Shown: positions 41,701 to 53,700 of the stretch, one piece after another | How positions within the stretch are numbered: the stretch's first letter is position 1 | Layout of the letters: each line of letters begins with the position of its first letter | Source: Anodontia alba | Taxonomy: Eukaryota > Mollusca > Bivalvia > Lucinida > Lucinidae | NCBI GenBank assembly: GCA_964016985.1 | Contig: OZ024823.1 | Coordinates: 32,944,594-33,008,593, forward strand | DNA: 64,000 bases | Direction of reading: 5' to 3' | Program-made: the position numbers and the translations under genes | Notes under the pieces: model-generated | Database searches by the model: none | What the model was told of the DNA's origin: nothing | Seen by the model: only the letters and a program-made list of their open reading frames with translations

Positions 41701-44700
41701 CGACGAGGCGGTTCTAACAAGTACCCACAATCTATGGTTTTGAGCAGAAATAAGAAAAATAATGTATACCCCTGTAAACCCCAGTTTTACTACATTGTAT
41801 ATTAAAGTGGGGTTTAAGGGGGTCAAAATTATATAGGTATGTTTTCGTGATGAAACTATTTTGAGCATCTTACCTAATAGTCAGTCTTTGGCCACTCCCA
41901 TCAACTAGAGATGATTTCATAAATTAATAGTCAAATTTCAACTATCTCCCTCAACAAGAGGTGATTTGATCAGTTAATAGTCAGTCTTTAGCTCATTCCA
42001 TCAACCAAACATGATTTGATCAATTAACAGTCAGTCTTCAGTCACTTCCATCAGCCAGAAGTAGTTTATAAATTAATAGTCATAAACCAAAGGTAATTTG
42101 ATCAATTAAATTATGCATGTAAGGATTGGTCAAGTGTACCATCATAGGCATGCATATGTTTTTATATGGCAAAATATGAAAAGAAGAAAACAAAGAAATA
42201 CCCTATAGGGATGATTGGCATGAAACTCTTCAGGCAAAAGAAACACTAGAAAGTTATGAAATCTGCCATTTTGTGTCATGCAATTGAGGTAATAACCTTG
42301 GTTTTCTTCGCCTACAGTAATCAAATTATAGCTGAAATATTTAAAAGAATATGTTTAGAGTCATTAAATCCTAATAATGAGCATAAGAACAGCTTAGTCC
42401 CTCCTACCAAACCAATTGCTTTTTAAATATCTTTACAATTTTTCAAGTTTTGTCAGATGATAAATGATTAATCTATAATGATAAAAACAGAGGAAGGTAC
42501 ATCCATGGAGTGAAAGCAGTGGCGGCTGTGACGCCAGCCTGTTCGTCCTTATTGTTTTGGAACAGGAGAGACCAGGACCTCCGTGCACGTCCATACATTC
42601 TGATTTGACCACATTTTTTCATATTTATTGCAGGGCTGGGTGCAGGATTTCAGGAATGGGTGTTGTATTTGGGCAGTTTTTGGCAAAAATTACACAATTG
42701 TCTCGAAGTTTAACAGATTTATTATGAAAAAATGCTTCCTCTAGGTTTGCCTGTGACCCCTTGTACCCCTCTGGATCTGTTCTTGCTTTGATAATTTCAG
42801 ATAATGTGATATTCAAGCATTTTCAGCACTGCCTTCATGCACTTGACTTGCCTGGTAGCATTATTTAAAAATTTAGTGATAGTATAAAATCATTCAGACA
42901 GCATACCAATACTGTAATAAGATTCAATACAATTGCTTCACTGATTTGAGGATGCTCTTTTTTGCTGGCCTCAGTGACTTAGTAAGATGGGCCTCTAACT
43001 AGTGATCAGGAGGTTGGGGTTCGACCCCTGCCGGGTCGACAAAATTCTTACCTGGAGATGGATCATGAAATATTTTCTATGGTTATTCTCTCCCTTCCGC
43101 TGATTCAAGAAGGACATTTGTCAGTTTCTGGCTAAAAAATGTGCTCAGTACTGGTTAATGGCTTAGAGGACTAAGCCTGCCCAGTAAAAGTGTGGTAGGT
43201 AAAGTGACTGCGCTCGACATGACCCAAAGGGTTGACTGGGCCATAAAACCTCAACACAAACCAAATGCCCTTTTTCATAATTTATTAGAATGCTTGCTTG
43301 TTATATTATAAGTATCTCTCCTTTAACATTTGATTGTTACTACCTGTATTCACTAATTAACCCTTGTGCTGCTGAAAAAGGATACGCACTGCCTTCACAA
43401 ACAGTGTAGGTCCAGATCTGAAGAAGCCAACTGATCTGGATCTGCACTGTTTCTCAATATGTGAATTTGTTCAAAAACTTGGATCAAGTAATCAGATTGG
43501 CTGAAAATTAGATGTGGGCATGGCATCTTAATTTATTCAACATGGCAAGGATTAATGCTAGGATGTATTCCGTTCATTCTTCCTCATGCAGGTTTGAAAA
43601 GTCCATTGCCTGTTTAGTGGGGTACAAAATAGAAGTTGCCTGAACTCGTAAAATGCCATGCAGAATTGAAGTAGACAACAGTCTTTTTTTTTTTTTTCTC
43701 AGAGAAAGTAAAGCTCAACTTGACCTTGATCAGATGTCACATTTTGTGTATGCATTAATTGTGTAGGATGTGATTTATGCCTTCAAGGGAGATCACTTTG
43801 ACCTGAACAAATTTGCCTTCTTTCCCAATTAGGACTTCTCCTGAAGGTAATAATTTGCTTTCAGGGAGGTTGGGGATTGGGTTGGAAATTCTGTTATTTA
43901 ATGGTAGCCCTCTTTAGAATGGACTGATATACCAGAGGAGCAAATTCTCTCCTACTGGAGAAGCACCCAAGTGGCCAAGTGGTTAGCACTCCTGACTTCA
44001 GAGCCCACAGGCCCCGAGGTTATAAAACATTTTTCATGCTCAACTTTTTCATGGAGATTGATCATGAAATATTTTCTACAGTCATTCTCTCCTTTCTGCT
44101 GATTCAAGAGGGGCAGTTGTCAGTTTCTGGCGAAAGAATGTGCACAATACTGGTTAACTGCTAAGAGGACTAAGCCTGCCCAGTAAACGTGTGAGTAGGT
44201 AAACTGACCGTGCTAGACATGACCCCATTGGGTTGACTGGGCCATAAAACCTAAACACAAACAATTCATGCTCGAAAATGCCAACTAAAGTTGGCATTTT
44301 CATATTTATTGGCAGAGAAAATTTCATGCTCAGCTGAGTTGAGCATGAAAAAAGTTTTATAACCTGGGAGCCAGGAGGCAGAATTCAGGTCATGTCTGTA
44401 CAGTGCTTCATTGCACAGAGCTTGTCATTATCATCTTTCCATTCTCTCTATATAACTGTCGCAAGGGATGTAAAAACCAAATCATCTTCTGCTGGAGCAG
44501 CCTCCACTTTTAGTTTAGAGCACTGTATCTTTGGATTATGTCTATTTTCACTATTATTCAGGTTCTGGTGGACACTGACAAGCTTATGTGTGTACAAAAT
44601 ATATTTTCATACCAACCTACCGTATTCGACCTAATTACCGCACTGTGCGCTTAGGTTTTTCAGAATTACAGGGAACACTCAGTTGTGGTAAAATATGAAT

Positions 44701-47700
44701 CTACCTACTAAGGGTACACTATAAAAAATCAGAATAGGATTTATTTGATGATTATAATACGATTTTTTTCTGATTTTCTTTATAAAGGCATATGTTGTGA
44801 GTACTCATTTGAATTGCATTGACAAGTCGATGCAATTCAAATGAGTACCCACAACAAAGGCATATGTTGTGAGTACTCATTTGAATTGCATCGACAAGTC
44901 GATGCAATTCAAATGAGTACCCACAACATATGCCTTTATAAAGAAGTAAAGAAAAAGTACATTGGCTGTAATCTGAAGACTACGGAATTTCTTGACTGTG
45001 CGCTTATAGGGGTATGTGCGGTAATTAGATCGAATACGGTAGTAATTTATAAGAATATAAATATATAGAAACACCTTCATGATGTACCGGTATATTATTT
45101 TTTTAATACTGACTTCCCTCTTTAAGTTGGATTTCTTACTTCCTTCTGTAAGTATATGTCTTCCTATTCAGACTGTATACCAGTTTATTTCTTCTCATTT
45201 AAGAAATGGTCTGAGAGGAAAACCAGAGCTTGCTTTAACTCTTTCCCCCCTAGTGGCGACTTTTGTCATCTGCTGATAACCTTTGCAAACAGTTTGAACC
45301 CAGATTAGGCCTGACAAAATGTCGGGCCTGATCTGGATCCAAACTGTCTGATGCTCTGATGGTATTCCTAAAAGAGTTTTTGAAAAAGTTAATTTAAAAA
45401 AAAATCCACAGACAACAAAAAAGCATGCAAAATCACCCAGCATGCAAAGAGTTAAAGCACCAGTCAAAACAGCAGCAGATGACATGCTAAATTTGCTTTT
45501 GGTCATTTATTCTAAAAAAATAAGGTATGAAATGTCACATGAACCATCTACCTATCTCTTTTTTTTTTGTCATTTTATGAGAAAATAAGGCTTGGAATTT
45601 ATGTAGCAGATGATTCACATGAAATTTCTTGCATTATTTTTTCAGAAAAATGTCCAAAATTTTTTTTAGAATGCTCTCTGCTATGGTTTTGAAGGAAGCT
45701 TTAAGGGCTGAAACTTAAATATAAGTTTGATCAATTTCAGGCCTCCAAGATAGCAGTGCAAGCAGCAGTTAGAAAACCACCATCTCCAGAACCTGTGATT
45801 GTTGCCCCTGAACCAGAGGAGGAAGAAGAAATAATGGAACAGCCCAAACCTGTGTATGTTATTATCATAAAACAGAATTTGGCAGTCATTCATTACTTAC
45901 TATGGCAGAGGTCAGGTGTTTCTGCCATTTGGTAATCACTTCTTTTCAAAACTTTGTTCTTAATCATCAGCTAAGCTCAGGCTGTCAGATCTTTCTTGAA
46001 TAATACATAAGATTGCCTTCTGATACTTTGTACAGGGAGATTTGATACTTCTGCAGTTTTGCTCAACACCGATTGCTACTTGTTTCAAAAAAAGTTTTTA
46101 TAAACATTTCAAACCTAGAAAGGTAAAAGGTGACCATTAGTTTGCAACTATTTTATTTCATTGTCTGCTGTATAACCTAGAGTGTTAAATGTCTGGGTGG
46201 CCAAATGGTTAATGCTGTCAGTTTTGGATCACAAGATCCTGGGTTCGAATCCAGCTGGAGGCAGAATTCTGCCTATTACTGTATGATGCTACATTGCACA
46301 GAGTCTTTCATTATTACCCATTACGAAAACATGCCTATTCAAATATATTGAAAATTTTACCACCAAAAAATGAAAATTTTCAGATAAAAAATTCTGATAT
46401 TTTTCAAATTTCTGCTCAAAACATAGATTGTGGGTACTCGTTAGAACCGCCTCGACGAGGCGGTTCTAACGAGTACCCGCAATCTATGTTTTAGGCAGAA
46501 ATAAGAAAAATAAGGTATACCCCTGTAAATCCCAGTTTTACTATATACAAGTGGGGTTTAAGGGGGTCAAAATTATATAGGCATGTTTTTGTGATGCTTC
46601 AGTTGTCTTGATATAACTTAAATAATGTTGAATGGGACATAAAACACCAAACCATCAACATGATCAAGACGGTGCTAAGTATTATTAACTGATTCCCTTT
46701 TCCAGAGTGTTTACTGTTGCTGGGACCCAGACTGATCAGGAAGCTGAGAAAAAGGTTCAAGTACCATCTCCAGAACCAAAGCCAAGAAGTAGGACTCCCT
46801 CGGAGTCAAGTTACACAGAATCATCTTCGATATCGGACACTTTCAATGAGTGTGTATCTGAGGGACAGTGGCTGATCAGCAAAAGTGATGGGGAGGTGGC
46901 AGACTTCCCTATTGATGAAGGTACAGTGTTTTAAAGGGATGGATACATCAGGGGTGGCAACTCCATCAAAACAGTTTTTGCCTCCTTCTGAAAATGGGGC
47001 TTTCTCTAAAATGAAAGAATTTGCTCCCTGTAGGAGCAAATTCTTAACTTTTAGAGTAGGTCCTTTCTCAGAAGGGGCTTGGTATGCAAGAAAGCAAAAT
47101 GGAAGTGACAGAAGTTGTTTCCCTTGTAAAAATAAACTGGAAAAAAAAGCTACCAAATGTATCGGATCCCTGTAACTTGAAACTAATCATTAGTTAGCTT
47201 GTTCTGTTTTAGACTATTTATGTGGTAAATACAAATGAGGTGAACTAAATAATTTTTCCATTTTTGATCAAATCATGTTTGTAACTTATTGATATTATAT
47301 TTATTAATATTTATTAATCTTGGGAAATAAACTGCACATAAAATAATTCATAAACTAGTTATCATTGTTGCATTGTTGTAGTATTAATGTTTCTAAAAGC
47401 AATAAAAATGACAAAAAAAGAATATATCGTTAATTAATATTTAATTTATTGGATATGCATCACTCAGGAAGAGACTTAACAAGTTACCTCAAAAGCCTCA
47501 TTATACATGTACATGTTCAGATTGATCATTCATTTTACCCCTTGCCAGTAGCGTTACTCGAGGGTAAACTTTAAGGCATCTTTGTCACATCTACTTCAAA
47601 TCTCCAAAAGTAAAACCATATTTATATGCATTAAGGCAAGTGAATACCCTTGAAAGTTTTTACTACCATTTTGCAAAGGAACACAACTTTTATGGATTAT

Positions 47701-50700
47701 GGACAGGAAGTTGCCTTCTTAGTATTTGAAATCTTTCAGAAATGGGGGCCACTCTTAAAGGAAAGAATTTGCTCCCAGAGGGAGCAAATTCTTTCCTTTA
47801 AGAGAAGCCCCCATCAAGAATGAAGGCCAATATTTCCTTCTCAGTTCATTTGGCAGTGTATCTATTTCCTAACATGTTGCTTGATGTTGCTGATTTCACC
47901 AATATCCTCTTATAAATGTGGTAGCGTCAAGGTGTGTCTGCCAGAGATTTGTACTGTACAATAATGTAAAAAATGGTGATAATTTCTATTTCTAGATGCA
48001 GTTCGTCAGAGGATGTTGAGAGCCTCTCACAAGAAGGTTGATGTTAGTTCAGCAAGCACCTGGAAAGACATTGATGATGTTGATTTGGTAAGGATCACAT
48101 ATGGGAGTTAGAATATTATGTAACCCTTTTAAAGGGGAAGTGAGGGGTGGGGTTTGGAAACAGTTTTTTCATGTTGTCTGCTAATATGTTATGGCTTCAC
48201 AAATAGTGACTAACACCTTAAGTGTGGGTGGGTAGGGGTGGGGGTGGGGGTGGGGTGTGGGGAGGGAAGGGCTCAAATTTGATACATTTTCAAGAGAGGC
48301 AACTTTGTCGAAATTGTTTTATCTCCCTTCTGAAAGGGATCTACTCTATAAAGATAGCTAATTCTTGTCTTTTAGAGTATATCCCCTTTTCAGAAGGGGC
48401 TTTGTGTGCAGGAAACAAGCAGGAATTCACAAAAGATGTCTTCTTTATGAAATGTGGTTGAAAATGTACCAAGTGTATCCAGTCCTTTTGTATGGTCTTA
48501 CAGTGTCCATCTACAGCTTTGGTATTTGGGCTGATGATGTGTAAAAACAGGCCCTTTCATATTAACCATAGTCCTGCTGAACCCAGATATACCCTGCCTT
48601 TGCAAATAGTGTAGATCCAGATCTGGATCTGCACTGTTTGCCATTAAGTATGTGAATTTTTATCAACAATCTGGATCAAGTAATCTGATTGGCTGAAAAT
48701 TAGAAATGGGCATGGCATCTTAATTTATTCAGCAGGACAAGGGTCAACTTGAGCCACCTCTGCATGACATTAGGATCAAGGTCACTTGCTTAATATGCAC
48801 TATATTTTGTGATTAGTGTTTGGTTGAAGTCCCATGTTTTGTTATTTTGTTTAACACTTTCCATGCTGGGCTAAAATTTCAGCAGACAACATTTTGAAAT
48901 GTTTTTATTTTTTCCTAGAAATAGGATTTGACATTTTATGCAAATTGTCGCCTTAGGAGACAATTTGCATGAAGTGTCAGATCCTATTTTCTATGGAAAA
49001 TTAAGAAAACATATCATCAATTTGTTGTCTGTTGAATCTGCCCATGCCTTGGTAAATGTTAAATACTTTCTACTATAGCTTTGTATTTGCCATTGTGGTT
49101 TGTAGCATTGCTGACTTTGATTTTACACATCCTCCAAGTAATTTCTTTTATTCTTGGTTTTCTTGTGGCATTGTGGACTTTGATTCTGTACAGCATCCAC
49201 CTACTCATGACTTCAGGGTCAAGGGCACATGCTAAAAATAGTCGCACTGAATTTTGTATTGAGTATTTGGTTAAAATCAGGTCTTACACTATTTTCTATG
49301 TGTTGTAGCAGCTATAGCCTTTATGTTAGAGCCTGATGGTTAGTAGCATTGGAGACTTTGGTGCCATAACCACTCATTTAGTAAAGACGTCAATGTGAAG
49401 GTCACTTGTTTGCTTAAAATGTTTGCATTAAATTAAGCACTTGGCTAAAGACCCTTTCATGTTTGTTCTGGAGGGTTTATGGTTTGTAGCTGGGTAGACT
49501 TTTACTCTGCCTAAGTCTCTGGGCCCATGTTTCAGTATCTACTGACTTCAAGCATGTGACAGAATTTTTTCTAAGGGAACCAGTGTACTTTGAATACATC
49601 TTTTGTAAAATTTAGTGGATTAATTTTTAGCACTCTCTGGACAGATTCAGGAGATGAAAACAGGATGATATTTTCCTGTTTTTCCCAGACAATGTGCATG
49701 AAAAGTCAAATCCTATTTTATGGGGAAAATAAGAAAAAATATTTTAAAATGTTTGCTGTATGATCCTTTACATTTCAGAGCTCTGTTACAGTGAAAATAA
49801 TTGTTATGATCCCCACCTAGGGGGAGGGGGACATATTGTTTTTGGTGCAGATTCCATTCAATTTGGTGTTGGCATCTGCTTGATGCTTTCTTGTCTGATT
49901 AATAGCTTGTGAACCAGTGCTTGGATTCTTACCAAATTTTCATGGATATATTATTGGGACATTACAGAAAACTGACTAGATTTGCCCTTGACCTGATTTT
50001 TAAGGTAACAGCAGTAGAAAAACTGAAAATTCCAAGAGGAACATCTGTGTTTCTCTGAAAACACTGTTCTTGTTTTAACACTTGTGCCTATGTGAAAAAC
50101 ACAAATGTTATTTTAGGATGATATGACAGATCTATCAAAGAGTGAAGGAGAATTCTTGTACAAGACACCTCTGCCTCCAGAAAAAGATCCTGTTCTTGAC
50201 CTTCTCGCTAGACTGCAGAGTTCATCTGCACAGTATGGCATACATCAGATGTCATCAAAACAGGTACATGAACTGTCGCATGATTTGATAGAAGCATTAA
50301 TATTACATACAGATATTGGGAGGGTCTGGTTTGGGACTGTGTAAATTCCAGTGTTTTTTATCAGTCATTATTTTAATTGATTTAAATAGGTTTTTCTTTT
50401 TTTGATACAAAGTAATGCAACGGTTTAGTGTCAAAAAAGTAGTTTTTGAGAGATAGATTCCCAATGTCTGTATATAGTGGTTTCAGATGCATTTACTCTT
50501 ACCAAACATATAATAAGGCCCATTTAGAAAGCATCCATATTCATTAATACTGTGTGTAATCCATGGTGCATTTGTAAAGTGACGCACATTTCGGCCATTA
50601 ATTTTACCAACATTAAAGTTTTAAACCTTCTAGTAAATCTAACAGTTTTTCAGTGCAAATTTGGTTCCCTTCATAATGTATATGGTACAGTTTTGGTTGT

Positions 50701-53700
50701 AAGTACTTAACAAATGTTTTTATGCCCCGCCATTTGCAATGTGGGGGCCACATAATATCACTGCTGTCCGTACGTACGTCCGTCCCGTTCGTAACACTTT
50801 TGGTTTCCGTGCGATATCTTTTGAAAGGATTGGTGTATTGGATTGAAATTTTATACACAGGTATATAATCATAAAATGTAGGCCAAGTTCGATTTAGGGT
50901 AAAATCCACCAATTATTTTGGGAGTTAAAGCCCTTTTCAACTTTGAAAAATTTTCAACTTTTAAAAATGGTTTCTGTGTGATATCTTTTGAAAGGATTGG
51001 TATATTGGATTGAAATTTTGTACACAGGTATATAATCATAAAATGTAGGTCAAGTTCGATTTAGAGTAAAATCCATCTATTATTTTTGGAATAATGGCCC
51101 TTTTTCAACTTTGAAAAATGGTTTCCGTTCCATAACTTTTGGAAAGATTAGTGTATTGGATTCATATTTTATACATAAGCATATAATTATAAAATATAGG
51201 TCAAGTTTGATTGAGGGTAAAATCCACAAATTACTTTTGGAGTTACGGCCCTCTATCAGTGTTGAAAAATAGTTGAAAAATGGTTTCTGTTCGATATCTT
51301 TTGAAAAGATCAGTGTATTGGATTCAAATTTTATACACAGGTATATAATCATAAAATGTAGATCAAGTTTGATTTAGGGTAAAATCTACCAATTATTTTT
51401 GGAGTTATGGCCCTTTTTCAACTTTGAAAAATGGTTTCCGTTCCATAACATTTGAAAAGATTAGTGAATTGGATTCATATTTTATACACAAGCATATAAT
51501 TATAAAATATGGGTAAGTTTGATTCAGGGTAAAATCCATCAATCATTTTGGAGTTATGGCCCTTTGTCAGTGTTGAAAAATAGTTGAAAAATGGTTTCAG
51601 TTTGATACCTTTTGAAAAGATTAGTTTATTGGATTCAAATTTTGTAGACAGGTATATAATCATAAAATGTAGGTCAAGTTCGATTTAGGGTAAAATCCAC
51701 CAATTATTTTTGGAGTTATGGCCCTTTTTCAACTTTGAAAAATGGTTTCCATTCCATAACTTTTGAAAAGATTAGTGAATTGGATTCATATTTCATACAC
51801 AAGCATATAATTATAAAATATAGGTCAAGTTTGATTTAGGGTAAAATCCACCAATTATATTTGGAGTTACAGCCCTTTTTCAACGTTGAAAAAATTTCAG
51901 TTTGATATCTTTTGAAAACATCAGTGTATTGAATTCAAATTTAACACACAGGTATATAATCATAAAATAGAGGTCAAGTTCCAAGTAGGGTAAAATCAAC
52001 CCATTATTATGGGAGTTATGGCCCATTTTCACCTTCAAAAGATGTTTTCCTTCATATATTTTCTTTAAAAAAGATTGATTTGTGTATTGGATTTATATTT
52101 TATACCCAGGTATATAATCATAAAATATGGTCAGGTTCGATTTAGGGTAAAATCTGCCAATTATTATGAGAGTTATGGCCCTTTTTTCAACTTCATTTTT
52201 TGCAAAATACCTGCGTGTGGTTGAGGATGGCCCTGAGCGGGGGCATCTGTATCATACTGACGCATTTCTAGTTAATTCAGAAACTGGCACTGTATTGATA
52301 TGTTAAATTATAGTAAGGTTAAAGTGATTGACAGATGCTTATTTTTTGTAGATTTGCATCACAAATAAACATGGTCACACATATTTTCAGGTATTCAGAG
52401 AAAAGTACAGTTGAAATTTGATACTGTTATTTTTTACACTCAGGAACAGTGTTCAGGCATGGCTCCAGATTAACATCACGAAAACAGGCTGTATAATTTT
52501 GATCCCATTAAACCCCATTTTTATATAATAAAACTTGGGTTTACAGAGGTATACATTTATTTTTCTTATTTTACTAAGAAACATAGATTATGGGTACTCA
52601 TTAAAACTACCTCACTGAGGAGGCTCTAAAGAGTACCCACAGTCTATGTTTTGAGCAGGAATATGAAAAATACGAGAATTTTTTATCGGAAAAATTTCCT
52701 TTTATGGTTGTAAAATTTTCAATATATTTGAATAGGCATGTTTTCGTAATGAGAAGGGATATCCACATATTATTTTTCTTATTTCTCTGTGAAAACATAT
52801 GTTTTGGTACTCATTGGAAGCACCTTCCTTGGGCACTTCTTATAAGTACCACAACATATGTTTTCATCGAGGAATAAGAAAAAATACCGGCCCTTTTCAT
52901 TTGAAAAAGATGCTTGTCTGGAGCTATGATGCTGTTAATTTCTATCATTTCTAGGTCACTAACATTCTGAATACATCTGGAAAGAGTGTAGGTGAGATAA
53001 CTCCATACGGTACTGCGAAGAGTGAAGGGGAGGTAATTCAGACAGCACAGCCAAAGAGAAGTGTGAGGGAAGTAAATGCTGCCTTCCAGTCTCAGCCCCA
53101 GAGACAGAGACCGAGGCCAGTCTCACCAGAGAAGAGGCCACAGTCTCCTACAAGAGTCTCATTTGAAGGTTTGTTTTGTCTGATTAATGGTTTGCATGTT
53201 TGGAAAAAATTTTGGTAGGAGGCATTTCATTATCTCGACTTTTCTTATCTCGAATAACGGCTTATCTCGAAGTGAAAATCTGGTCCCTGCTTTAACATGG
53301 AAATCTAAGAACAGGAAACAAAAATATTGCGGAAAAGAGGAGAAATTGCTCCTAAGGAGCAATTTCTCCTCTTTTCCACAATATTTTCAATCTGTCTCTA
53401 ACTTAAGAGTCAAATTACATATTCATTTGTGAAATGTGGTTGTTTGATTTATTTAGCCTTGATTCTGCAAATCTGATATGTCGAGGTAAGGATAATTTGA
53501 CATGGATATCTTGAAATACTTCAGAGATTCCCTTGGTGTTTGAGATAACAAGAGTCGACTTTATTTTGTTTTCTTATTTTTCACAAAAAAAAAACAACAA
53601 CAAAAAAAACAGACTTTGACATTCCATGCAAATTGTCTCCTGTGTTAAATTTTGTCAGAAAACATAAATCAGACCCAAGACTGGAACAAGTGGTTGTCAA

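Larger units (their letters stand above)
43965..44490 (+). mobile_element. SINE-B split by a MITE that itself carries SINE-A
   Basis: The SINE-B head (GTGGCCAAGTGGTTAGCACT, CTGACTTC) runs to about 44017. Its continuation (TGGGAGCCAGGAGGCAGAAT, GTGCTTCATTGCACAGAG) resumes at 44365. The intervening 44018-44364 is a 28-bp-TIR element described separately. Confidence 0.75.

Noticed and set aside
42600..42660. Possible exon after TTTATTGCAG at about 42634
   Set aside because: No good donor follows in a compatible phase, and the sequence has no family similarity.
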